Below, piece by piece: positions 45,065 to 53,229 of a stretch of DNA of 64,000 nucleotides (its first letter is position 1; the number at the start of each line of letters is the position of its first letter). A program made the translations under genes and the position numbers. The notes under the pieces are model-generated. The model did no database searches and had not been told where the DNA came from. It worked only from the letters and a program-made list of their open reading frames with translations. This stretch comes from Candidatus Poribacteria bacterium (GTDB lineage Bacteria; Poribacteria; WGA-4E; PCPOR2b): contig JAJDUM010000007.1 in assembly GCA_022826645.1 (NCBI GenBank), positions 1 to 64,000 of the forward strand, written 5' to 3'.

Positions 45065-45850
45065 ATGACACCCGATGTGGCACTCAAGAAACGCAATCAG
45101 TTGACTAAGGAGGGGTATTGTGTCGTTGATGATATCTTGACTCAAGCCTTTCTCGAAGAGCTCCGAGCAACGTCTGACCGGATGCTCGACGCCGTGGAAC
45201 ATCCGCCCCATTGGAAGTATCAAGGATCAGACCTTCATGTTAGAGGAATTGATGAACCGGCAATTGACCGGCTAATTCACTGGGAGCCAACGCGCAACGC
45301 CTTGGAGGATATGGGATTGGGCGACTTCAAGTCGGCGGGTGGATTCATCATCCTCAGCAAACCACCGGGCGGACCACCCCTCTACTGGCACCAAGATTGG
45401 ATGGGGTGGAACGACCCAATCAGTACCGCGCCTTGGCCACAGTATCTGTTCCTGTCCTACTATCTGATCGACACCACCCTTGAAAACGGTTGCTTTCGTA
45501 TTATCCCCGGCACACACCTGAAGCGGATTCCACTACACAACCGGCTGGTGCAAGCGCATGCACAGGGCGGCTACGATGTAGAGGAGGACGACCCTTATAT
45601 GTTCTGTGACCATCCCGATGCTATCGACCTGCCGGTGAAAGCGGGATCGCTCGTGGTTGCAGAGGGACGGGTGCTCCACGCTGCGCACGGAAACCAGAGC
45701 GATAAACGACGGACACTGCTTCTCGGATGGCACACCCGTCCATCGACACCGCCCGATTATTGGACGGGCGATGTGCCTGAAGTTATCAAGAACCGCAATC
45801 CGGAAGCTGTATACGAAGCGACCCGTGAACCGGGTGAATACCTCGTCTGA
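45065..45850 (+). CDS. Phytanoyl-CoA dioxygenase (PhyH) family protein
   Basis: A 261-residue protein with aggagg at 45049-45054. Iron ligands are the HxD in YWHQDWMG and the distal His in HAAHGNQS, with KRRTLLLGW as the 2-oxoglutarate arginine block. The block YLIDTTLENGCFRIIPGTH is typical. Substrate unknown. It lies between the S1P-lyase-like gene (76 bp upstream) and UxuA-like paralogue 2 (52 bp downstream) on the same strand. Confidence 0.85.
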   Translation: MTPDVALKKRNQLTKEGYCVVDDILTQAFLEELRATSDRMLDAVEHPPHWKYQGSDLHVRGIDEPAIDRLIHWEPTRNALEDMGLGDFKSAGGFIILSKPPGGPPLYWHQDWMGWNDPISTAPWPQYLFLSYYLIDTTLENGCFRIIPGTHLKRIPLHNRLVQAHAQGGYDVEEDDPYMFCDHPDAIDLPVKAGSLVVAEGRVLHAAHGNQSDKRRTLLLGWHTRPSTPPDYWTGDVPEVIKNRNPEAVYEATREPGEYLV

Positions 45851-45902
45851 ATCGTAATCATAACCTTGTTCCCTTTCAACCGAAAATGAGGAGAATTGGA
45901 TC

Positions 45903-46874
45903 ATGAAACTCGGAATTGGTTTCGGTCAGGCTGCCCTGACGGAAGAAAATCTTCAGTACGCCAAGCAGCTCGGTGTCGGTCACGTCATCATACACGGTCC
46001 CCGCTTTGGGGAACGGGGTGTGCTAGAGTTTATCGAACTACTCAGAGCCCGAACATTCATCGAATCGCACGGCCTCGAGGTCGCAGGCATCGAGAATCTA
46101 CCAGCAGACCACTGGGATAAGGTTCTCCACGGCGCGCCGGGACGCGATGAACAGATCAAAAAGGTCTGTGAGACAATCGAGAACATGGGTAAGGCAGGCA
46201 TCCCAATCCTCGGCTACTATTTCAGCATTGCTGGCGTGTGGGGACATTGGCGCGCCTACGATAGTGGCGGCGGACGCGGCGATGCAGGGCTCAAGAGCTT
46301 CGATTACGACCTCGTAAAAGATGCCCCGGTTGTTGAGACAGGACGGGTGAGTGTTGAGGAGATGTGGGATCGATTGACGTACTTTCTGGAACGTGTGGTG
46401 CCGGTTGCAGAAAGTGCTGGCGTCAAATTGGCAGCACATCAGGATGATCCCCCGGCGGAAGAATTGCGCGGGACGGGACGCCTCCTGACGAGTCACGAGG
46501 GAATGAAGCGATTGATTGAAACAGTGCCAAGTCCAAACAACGGGTTGGAATTTTGCCAAGGAACCGTCGGGGAGATGGGACCCGACCGGGCAGTAGACGC
46601 CATCCGCTACTTCGGTGGGCAGGGCAAAATCTTCTACGTCCACTTTCGCAATGTTCGAGGTCAGTTTCCAAAGTTCGATGAGGTGTTCATCGACGAAGGG
46701 GATGTCGATATGTTTGAAGCCATGCGCGCCTACAAAGAGGTGGGCTTTGATGGCGTCATCATACCCGACCACGCACCCCGCGTAGCAGGCGACAGCGGCT
46801 ATCGCCGTCAAGGCGTCACATTTGCGCTGGGATACATGAGGGCGCTAATGCAGATGGTCGAGAAATTGTCGTAG
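45903..46874 (+). CDS. Mannonate dehydratase (UxuA)-like TIM-barrel protein, paralogue 2
   Basis: A 323-residue protein with gaggag at 45888-45893. UxuA-type metal residues are intact: AAHQDDPP, VHFRNVRG and PDHAPR. N-terminal MKLGIGFGQAALTEENL and IENLPADHWDKVLHG are typical UxuA segments. Its activity is probably dehydration or isomerisation of a hexonate or related sugar acid. It is followed by a Gfo/Idh oxidoreductase gene (50 bp). Confidence 0.8.
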   Translation: MKLGIGFGQAALTEENLQYAKQLGVGHVIIHGPRFGERGVLEFIELLRARTFIESHGLEVAGIENLPADHWDKVLHGAPGRDEQIKKVCETIENMGKAGIPILGYYFSIAGVWGHWRAYDSGGGRGDAGLKSFDYDLVKDAPVVETGRVSVEEMWDRLTYFLERVVPVAESAGVKLAAHQDDPPAEELRGTGRLLTSHEGMKRLIETVPSPNNGLEFCQGTVGEMGPDRAVDAIRYFGGQGKIFYVHFRNVRGQFPKFDEVFIDEGDVDMFEAMRAYKEVGFDGVIIPDHAPRVAGDSGYRRQGVTFALGYMRALMQMVEKLS

Positions 46875-46924
46875 TAGCCGACCAATAACCCCAACCTGGC
46901 TCTATCTCTATTAGGAGAGACTGT

Positions 46925-47887
46925 ATGGACAAAATCAAGATTGCCCTCATCGGTGCCGGTGGCATGGCAAATGGCGTTCACTACCCCTCCCTCGCGGCAT
47001 TCGACGATGTGGAACTGGTAGGCTTGTGCGATTTAGTTCCATCGAAGCTGCAAGAAACCGCAGAGCGGTTCCAGATCGAAAAAACCTTTGCAGATTACAA
47101 ACAGATGCTGGAAACAACAAGTCCCGACGCTGTGTATGTCTTGATGCCCCCGCAGCATCTATTTGCCCCCGTCATTCACTGTCTATCGCAAGGTCACCAC
47201 GTCTTCATCGAAAAGCCCCCCGGCGTAACGCTCCATCAGGCACAAGAGATGGCGTTGGCTGCCGAACAACACAATTGCAAAACAATGGTTGGGTTTAATC
47301 GGCGGTTTATTCCGCTCATGCGTCAAGTCAAGGGGATCGTTGAGGAAAAAGGACCCATCATCCAGTGTATGTCCACATTCCACAAGAACACCCCAAGCGC
47401 ACTATACTACGACGGTATCATTGATGTGTTGACCTGCGATGCGATCCACGCCGTCGACGCACTCCGTTGGATGGGCAGCGGGGCGGTCAAAGCTGTGGCG
47501 AGCGATATTAACAGTTTCGGTTCGGATCGGGAAAATAGTTTCAACGCCATCGTCAAGTTTGACAGTGGCGCTTCAGGCTATCTCTGCACCAATTGGGCAG
47601 TCGGGGGACGAATCCATATCTTCGAAATGCACGCGCCCGGTATCTCCGCATATATCAATCCAGACGTGGGCGGCAGTGCCATTATCCATAGCAGCGAGGG
47701 TGTCAAAGAGATTTCAACCGTTGAGGCAGCTGGAACGGATGCGAATCACAAGGCTTACGGGTTCTACGGCGAAAATCGTCATTTCGTGGATTGCATTCAG
47801 GAAGACCGCCAGCCAGACACCTGTTTTGCGGATGCGGTCAAGAGTATGGAACTGGTTCAGGAAATCTACCGGAATCGGATCGATTAA
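46925..47887 (+). CDS. Gfo/Idh/MocA-family NAD(P)-dependent oxidoreductase
   Basis: A 320-residue protein with aggag before the ATG. Rossmann motif IGAGGMANG (about 9-17), EKPPG with the catalytic lysine (about 96-100), and a DAIHAVDALRW block with the usual D-x-x-x-H signature (about 177-187). The family oxidises or reduces sugars and inositols in the cytoplasm. It lies 75 bp before the lactonase gene, whose substrate could be the lactone that such an enzyme makes. Confidence 0.85.
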   Translation: MDKIKIALIGAGGMANGVHYPSLAAFDDVELVGLCDLVPSKLQETAERFQIEKTFADYKQMLETTSPDAVYVLMPPQHLFAPVIHCLSQGHHVFIEKPPGVTLHQAQEMALAAEQHNCKTMVGFNRRFIPLMRQVKGIVEEKGPIIQCMSTFHKNTPSALYYDGIIDVLTCDAIHAVDALRWMGSGAVKAVASDINSFGSDRENSFNAIVKFDSGASGYLCTNWAVGGRIHIFEMHAPGISAYINPDVGGSAIIHSSEGVKEISTVEAAGTDANHKAYGFYGENRHFVDCIQEDRQPDTCFADAVKSMELVQEIYRNRID

Positions 47888-47962
47888 AAAACATTCAGAT
47901 CTCAATAACTAAGGTTCATATATCTACAATTACCAAGCCATAACAAAGGAGAATTACAAAAA

Positions 47963-49024
47963 ATGCTCGTTTATATCGGAACCTACACGCAGGGAGATAG
48001 CGAAGGTATTTACGTTTATCGTTTGGACACCTTCTCCGGTGCACTCGAATATGTCAGCGTAGCAACAGGCATAGATAATCCTTCCTTTCTGGACCTTCAC
48101 CCCGATAAGCCGTATCTCTACGCGATAAATGAAATTTCGGAGTCTGATGGGAAGTCTGGCGGGGCTATCACCGCATTCTCCATCGATGAGAGCACCGGCG
48201 GACTGACCCTCTTAAATCAGCAATCGACAGTCGGTCCGGGACCGTGCCACTTGAGCGTTGATGCGACAGGGAAATTTGTCCTTGTGGCAAATTACGGTGG
48301 CGGTAGCGTTTGTATGCTTCCTATACATGACGACGGAACGTTAGGCGAAGCGACCGACTTCATTCAACACGAAGGTTCAAGCGTCGATCCAGCGCGCCAA
48401 CAGGGACCGCACGCACATTCAATCATGATTGATCCAGCCAATCGCTACGCCTTCACACCGGATCTGGGTCTCGATAAGGTTTTAATTTACAAGATTGACC
48501 TGACAAACGGAAAACTCATTCCGAACGATCCACCTTCGGCAGACGTCGCACCGGGAGGCGGTCCCCGTCATTTCGATTTCCATCCCAGCCGGAAATATGC
48601 CTACGTCATCAACGAAATGGGCAATACCGTGACCGCTTTCTCCTACGATGAAGCGAACGGTGCACTGTCGGAGATCCAAACCATCCCAACGCTCCCTGAC
48701 GATTTTGATGGCACAAGCCACACAGCCGATGTCCATGTCTCCCCAACCGGGAAGTTTCTCTACGGTTCCAACCGAGGTCATGACAGCATCGTGATTTTCG
48801 CCATTGATCAAGACACCGGCAAGCTTACCTTTGTCGATCACGAATCAACCCAGGGCGAAACACCGCGAAATTTCGCTATTGACCCGACGGGAACCTTCCT
48901 ATTTGCCGAAAACCAAGGCACGGATACCATTGTCACATTCCGGATCGATTCAGACACAGGGAAGCTGACAGCAACAGGCCATGTGGCTGACGTGCCGATG
49001 CCTGTGTGTATAAAGATGAGGTAG
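47963..49024 (+). CDS. Seven-bladed beta-propeller lactonase (6-phosphogluconolactonase/muconate lactonase-like)
   Basis: A 353-residue protein with aaaggag at 47945-47951. Repeated motifs DxxTGxL (SIDESTGGLTLL, ANGALSEIQT, DQDTGKLTFVD, DSDTGKLTATG) and the block GPGPCHLSVDATGKFVLVANYGGGS are signatures of the PF10282 propeller. Members hydrolyse sugar lactones in the cytoplasm. Following a Gfo/Idh enzyme, it may open a lactone in the same pathway; this is inferred from adjacency. Confidence 0.85.
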   Translation: MLVYIGTYTQGDSEGIYVYRLDTFSGALEYVSVATGIDNPSFLDLHPDKPYLYAINEISESDGKSGGAITAFSIDESTGGLTLLNQQSTVGPGPCHLSVDATGKFVLVANYGGGSVCMLPIHDDGTLGEATDFIQHEGSSVDPARQQGPHAHSIMIDPANRYAFTPDLGLDKVLIYKIDLTNGKLIPNDPPSADVAPGGGPRHFDFHPSRKYAYVINEMGNTVTAFSYDEANGALSEIQTIPTLPDDFDGTSHTADVHVSPTGKFLYGSNRGHDSIVIFAIDQDTGKLTFVDHESTQGETPRNFAIDPTGTFLFAENQGTDTIVTFRIDSDTGKLTATGHVADVPMPVCIKMR

Positions 49025-49051
49025 TCTTTGAGTACAAAGAGGTGAAATTCT

Positions 49052-50182
49052 ATGCGCACCATTCCTACAGATACGTCTCAACCAACAACTCGCGTTCCTG
49101 TTGAGGATTCCCTTCCAGACCAGCTCGTTAGTTTCGGCGGCGATGGTGAACCCAAATCGGCTCGCACCATGCTTCAGACCTTAGTCGAGTTCGAGGAAGA
49201 GGTTGGGTTTGACGCAGACAGCTATTCACTGGGGGGCAATGTCCAGCAAATTGAGGAGAAAATGGCGGAGCTGTTGGGCAAGGAAGCCGCCGTTTTTATG
49301 CCGACCGGTACCCTCGCCAACCATCTTGCGGTTCGAATACTCTGTGGAGATAAGCCACGTGCAGTCGTGCAGGAACAGAGCCATCTGTATCAAGACAGTG
49401 GCGACTGTGTTGCCCGTCTCAGCAATATCAATCTCCTACCGTTGGCAAAAGATCGCCCTCATTTCACGGTTGAAGAACTGAAACGGGCCGTCGAGGATTC
49501 CGAGCAGGGGCGCGTGCTAACGCCGGTTGGTGCGCTCATGATCGAGAGTCCCGTTCGCCGTCAGGAGGGCAAGGTCGTTCCCTTCGACGAAATGCGGGCG
49601 ATAACCGACTACTGCCGGGAACGAGGAATCGGCACCCACCTCGACGGAGCGCGTCTCTACATGATGTCGGGCGCAACCGGGGTTTCGGTGAAGAGGTACG
49701 CCTCCCTATTCGACACGGTATATGTGTCCCTGTACAAGTATTTCGGTGCGCCATTCGGATCGGTGTTGGCGAGTACCTCCCAATTCTGCGATGGACTGTA
49801 CCACGACCGTCGTATGTTCGGCGGAGGTCTGGCGTCTGCCAATTTTGCAGCAGCCTTGGCGTTGAAGGGCGTGGAAGGATTTGAAGAACGTTTTAACACC
49901 GCCATGAAACGGGCTATAACGCTTTTTGATAAACTGAACACATTGGCTGGTATCCACATCGGACGAATCGTGAACGGTTCCAACATCTTCCCCATCGAGT
50001 TATCCCGGGATCTCGATACAGATAAGTTTGTGAAAATACTTCAAGAACAATCCGTGTCCATTTCTCTGGGCGATCCGGATTTGAGGCGGGGCACACTCAG
50101 GGTGAATACCAGCATATTGAAGCAAGATGTTGACACGCTTTTCTCTGCTTTTCGTTCTGCCCTTGAAGGTAGTCGTTTATAA
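49052..50182 (+). CDS. Threonine aldolase-like/beta-eliminating lyase-type PLP enzyme
   Basis: A 376-residue protein with aaagaggtg at 49037-49045. PLP lysine K229 is in VYVSLYKYFGAPFG; LTPVGALMIESPVRR, THLDGARLY and the early GG-D-Y/GNVQQIE block place it in the threonine-aldolase group (PF01212). Low-specificity threonine aldolases split beta-hydroxy-amino acids to glycine and an aldehyde. The YKYFG replacement of the more usual SKGLG makes the exact substrate uncertain. It is 28 bp after the lactonase gene. Confidence 0.8.
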   Translation: MRTIPTDTSQPTTRVPVEDSLPDQLVSFGGDGEPKSARTMLQTLVEFEEEVGFDADSYSLGGNVQQIEEKMAELLGKEAAVFMPTGTLANHLAVRILCGDKPRAVVQEQSHLYQDSGDCVARLSNINLLPLAKDRPHFTVEELKRAVEDSEQGRVLTPVGALMIESPVRRQEGKVVPFDEMRAITDYCRERGIGTHLDGARLYMMSGATGVSVKRYASLFDTVYVSLYKYFGAPFGSVLASTSQFCDGLYHDRRMFGGGLASANFAAALALKGVEGFEERFNTAMKRAITLFDKLNTLAGIHIGRIVNGSNIFPIELSRDLDTDKFVKILQEQSVSISLGDPDLRRGTLRVNTSILKQDVDTLFSAFRSALEGSRL

Positions 50183-50200
50183 CCCATTAAAGGCACGAAT

Positions 50201-51262
50201 ATGAACGAAATTTACGAACTAACTGTCTGTCCATGGACGCCCTCACATCCGCGGAATGACCACCAACTCATCTTTCCGTTGAAGGATAATCGACTGATGT
50301 TGGTTTGGTGCGAATACTATGCGGATAACCCCTCACTTGTGACGGATATAGCAGACGCCCATCACCGGGTTGGTGACAACATGCCGTGTCGTATTTCCGC
50401 TAAAATATCTGCGGATGCTGGGCGGAGCTGGAGCGATACATTTACGCTGCAAGATAATATCGGTAAAATGAACGTGAAACATCCCAACCTGCTCCGGCTC
50501 CCGTCAGGTGAGGTCCTATTTACCTATACTGTGCGCAATTCCGTTAGCGATTTAAGGATCTACATGAAACGCTCTACTGACGAGTGCGAAACGTGGAGCG
50601 ATTCCCGTCAAATTTCCGCGCTGGCGGGGATGAATTTCACCAACTGCGACCACATCCTTCAACTCAACTCCGGCAGAATCCTGCTCCCTGCACATCACGG
50701 TGCATTCCACGGCCAGGGAGATCACTATCAGGCGCTCTGCTACTATGCCGATGACGACGGTAACACATGGAAACCGAGCGAAGTACCGATGGACCTGCCG
50801 AAGCGGGGTGCTGAAGAACCTTCGGTTGTGGAGCTGCAAGACGGTTCTCTCCTCGCAGTAATGCGGACCAGTCTGGGGGCGGTCTATAAATCCTACTCTA
50901 ACGATAACGGGGAGAGTTGGACTCCGCCCGAGTCAACGGACCTCGCGGCACCGGCATCCCCGCCGCTGGTAAAGCAGATTCCCAGCACGGGTGATCTGCT
51001 GCTGGTATGGAATCATAACGTTGACCTCGACCACCCCCATCAAGGCGACCGAAACCCGCTCACTGCGGCCATTTCCAAGGACGAAGGGAAGACGTGGGAA
51101 AATATCAAGGATATCGAAAACCATGTTGGATACGACAGCGCCTATGCCGCGGTAACCTTCGTTGATAATGAAGCCCTCGTAACCTACTACACCGGCTCTA
51201 CCTCAACCTACGGTGAATCGGTTATGCTGAAGATCTTCTCGATAGATTGGTTCTACCAATAG
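50201..51262 (+). CDS. Sialidase-like BNR-repeat protein
   Basis: A 353-residue protein, 18 bp after the aldolase-like gene. Asp boxes are visible as SADAGRSW (about 70-77), STDECETW, ADDDGNTW, SNDNGESW and SKDEGKTW, giving four to five propeller blades. The strand NSGRILLPAHHGAFHG and EPSVVELQDGSLLAVMR are typical of the cytoplasmic BNR_2 group. The sugar is unknown. It shares fold but little sequence with the protein at 256-1197. Confidence 0.8.
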   Translation: MNEIYELTVCPWTPSHPRNDHQLIFPLKDNRLMLVWCEYYADNPSLVTDIADAHHRVGDNMPCRISAKISADAGRSWSDTFTLQDNIGKMNVKHPNLLRLPSGEVLFTYTVRNSVSDLRIYMKRSTDECETWSDSRQISALAGMNFTNCDHILQLNSGRILLPAHHGAFHGQGDHYQALCYYADDDGNTWKPSEVPMDLPKRGAEEPSVVELQDGSLLAVMRTSLGAVYKSYSNDNGESWTPPESTDLAAPASPPLVKQIPSTGDLLLVWNHNVDLDHPHQGDRNPLTAAISKDEGKTWENIKDIENHVGYDSAYAAVTFVDNEALVTYYTGSTSTYGESVMLKIFSIDWFYQ

Positions 51263-51343
51263 AAGAATCTAGTATACCCATCAATCCACTCATCCTTCCT
51301 ACAGTTCTCATTGCTAACCTCTATCATTGTCATGAATTTAGTC

Positions 51344-51373
51344 TTGACGCAATAACACTCTTTGGCATACAAT
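51344..51373 (+). promoter_or_regulatory. Predicted sigma-70-like promoter for the TPP-enzyme/CehA-McbA genes
   Basis: TTGACG at 51344-51349 and TACAAT at 51368-51373 with 18-bp spacing lie in a 246-bp gene-free gap (51263-51508), 135 bp before ATG 51509. It divides the island into separate transcription units. Confidence 0.45.
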
Positions 51374-51508
51374 GCGCTGTTGAACGCCCAATACCGATTC
51401 AGACCTGTCCTACCCTTCTTACGGTTATGGATTATAGAACATTGCAAAATAACGTTGCTTTAATTAGAGAACTTCACAATAGATTTCGAGTGGACAAGGA
51501 GATCATAT

Positions 51509-53140
51509 ATGCAAGCTATTGATGCAGTTGCACAAATTTTGAAAACTGAAGGCGTTGAGAATCTGTTCTGTTTCCCAGCGAACAGTCTCATTGATGCCTG
51601 TGCAAAGGTCGGTATCCGACCGGTCATGGCGCGAACAGAACGGACACTGATCAATATGGCTGATGGATTCAGTCGAATTACCAACGGTGACAGGTTAGGC
51701 GTTGCGTGTGTCCAGTCCGGTCCCGGAAGCGAAAATGCGTTCGGAGGGGTCGCCCAAGCGTTCTCAGACTCTGTCCCTATTCTGATGCTACCGGGCGGCG
51801 TTGCCCGCCGTAGCCACGGTATCCCCACCCATTTCGAGGCAGTGCCAAATTACCCTGGTATCACGAAATGGGTCGCTCAAGTCAACTTCCCCGATCGAGT
51901 TCCCGCCATGATGCGCCGCGCATTTAGCTTGCTCCGGACAGGGCATCCCGCGCCGGTGATGCTCGAAATTCCGACCGATGTCGCCAGCGAAGATATCGAC
52001 GACGATTTCGACTACAGACCACCTGAGAAGATTAAACCTGCTGGCAATCCCCGCGATATTGAAGCATCGGTCAAAGCCTTACTCGCTGCAGAATCTCCAA
52101 TCCTTCATGCAGGACAGGGGGTGCTATACGCCGATGGAACGGACGAGCTGATCGAATTTGCAGAATTGGTGGGCGTTCCAGTCATGACAACCATGGCGGG
52201 CAAAAGTGCGTTCCCCGAAAATCACCCGCTCGCGCTCGGTGCCAGTGGACATACCGGCACCGGTATGGTCAAACATTTTCTGGGGAAAGCGGACCTCGTC
52301 TTTGGGCTTGGATGCAGCCTTTCACAATCGGTCATGTCCACCCCGATCCCCGACGGAAAGGTGTTAGTTCACAACTCGATTGATGAACTGGATATCAACA
52401 AAGATTACGCCGCCGACTACGCGATTATCGGCGATGCGAAAATCGTCTTAAACCAACTAATCGATGAAGCGAAAAAGCAGTTAGGCGGTGTGCGCAGTAA
52501 CGACGCAGTTGTTGCAGAAATAAAAACGGTGAAGGAACAGTGGTTAGCGGAGTGGATGCCGAAACTGACCTCGAATGAAGCACCTATTAATCCCTACCGT
52601 GTCGTATGGGATCTGAACCAAGCGGTAGACCGCACCCAAACGATTGTCACACACGATTCCGGGAATCCACGCGATCAGACCCTTCCCTTCTATGAAGCAA
52701 TTTCCCCCCACGGCTACATCGGTTGGGGCAAGTCCACACAATTGGGCTATGGGCTTGGTTTGATCATGGGTGCGAAAATGGCTGCACCGGAAAAGCTCGC
52801 CATCAATATCATGGGCGACGCTGCGTTCGGTATGGCAGGGATGGACTTTGAAACCGCTGCACGGGAGCGCATCCCGATCCTAACTATCATGTTCAACAAC
52901 TCCGCACTCGGCGGTTACGAGAAACACATGCCCGTCGCAACCGAACGTTTCAAAACGAAGTTCCTAACCGGCGATTACGTCAAAGTTGCAGAAGGGTTGG
53001 GAGGATACGGCGAAAAGGTCGAGGATCCAGCGGACATCATCCCCGCTATCCAGCGTGCCCAGAAAGAGACAGAGGCGGGCAAACCTGCTCTGCTTGAAAT
53101 CATCACGCGTGAGGAAACCGACTTTTCACTGGGAATCTAA
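51509..53140 (+). CDS. Thiamine pyrophosphate enzyme, acetolactate synthase-like (second paralogue)
   Basis: A 543-residue protein with aaggag at 51495-51500. The catalytic glutamate is in ARTERTLINMADGF, QSGPGSENAFGG follows, and the TPP motif reads GDAAFGMAGMDFETA...MFNNSALGG, so GDG is GDA. A solo enzyme with no small subunit. It is only distantly similar to the TPP enzyme at 40262-41908. Possible roles are a carboligase or a decarboxylase of a 2-oxoacid. It is 89 bp upstream of the CehA/McbA gene. Confidence 0.8.
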   Translation: MQAIDAVAQILKTEGVENLFCFPANSLIDACAKVGIRPVMARTERTLINMADGFSRITNGDRLGVACVQSGPGSENAFGGVAQAFSDSVPILMLPGGVARRSHGIPTHFEAVPNYPGITKWVAQVNFPDRVPAMMRRAFSLLRTGHPAPVMLEIPTDVASEDIDDDFDYRPPEKIKPAGNPRDIEASVKALLAAESPILHAGQGVLYADGTDELIEFAELVGVPVMTTMAGKSAFPENHPLALGASGHTGTGMVKHFLGKADLVFGLGCSLSQSVMSTPIPDGKVLVHNSIDELDINKDYAADYAIIGDAKIVLNQLIDEAKKQLGGVRSNDAVVAEIKTVKEQWLAEWMPKLTSNEAPINPYRVVWDLNQAVDRTQTIVTHDSGNPRDQTLPFYEAISPHGYIGWGKSTQLGYGLGLIMGAKMAAPEKLAINIMGDAAFGMAGMDFETAARERIPILTIMFNNSALGGYEKHMPVATERFKTKFLTGDYVKVAEGLGGYGEKVEDPADIIPAIQRAQKETEAGKPALLEIITREETDFSLGI

Positions 53141-53229
53141 CCGCAAAAACGGGGGAGTGGTGTGGGGATAATTACGCCGCTTCCCCAAGCCCCATCCCCA
53201 AAGTTCGCAATAGAAAGGAGCCACCTCTC

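Noticed and set aside
46098..46811. Open frame of 237 codons on the minus strand
   Set aside because: It lies opposite UxuA-like paralogue 2, with no motif or ribosome site.
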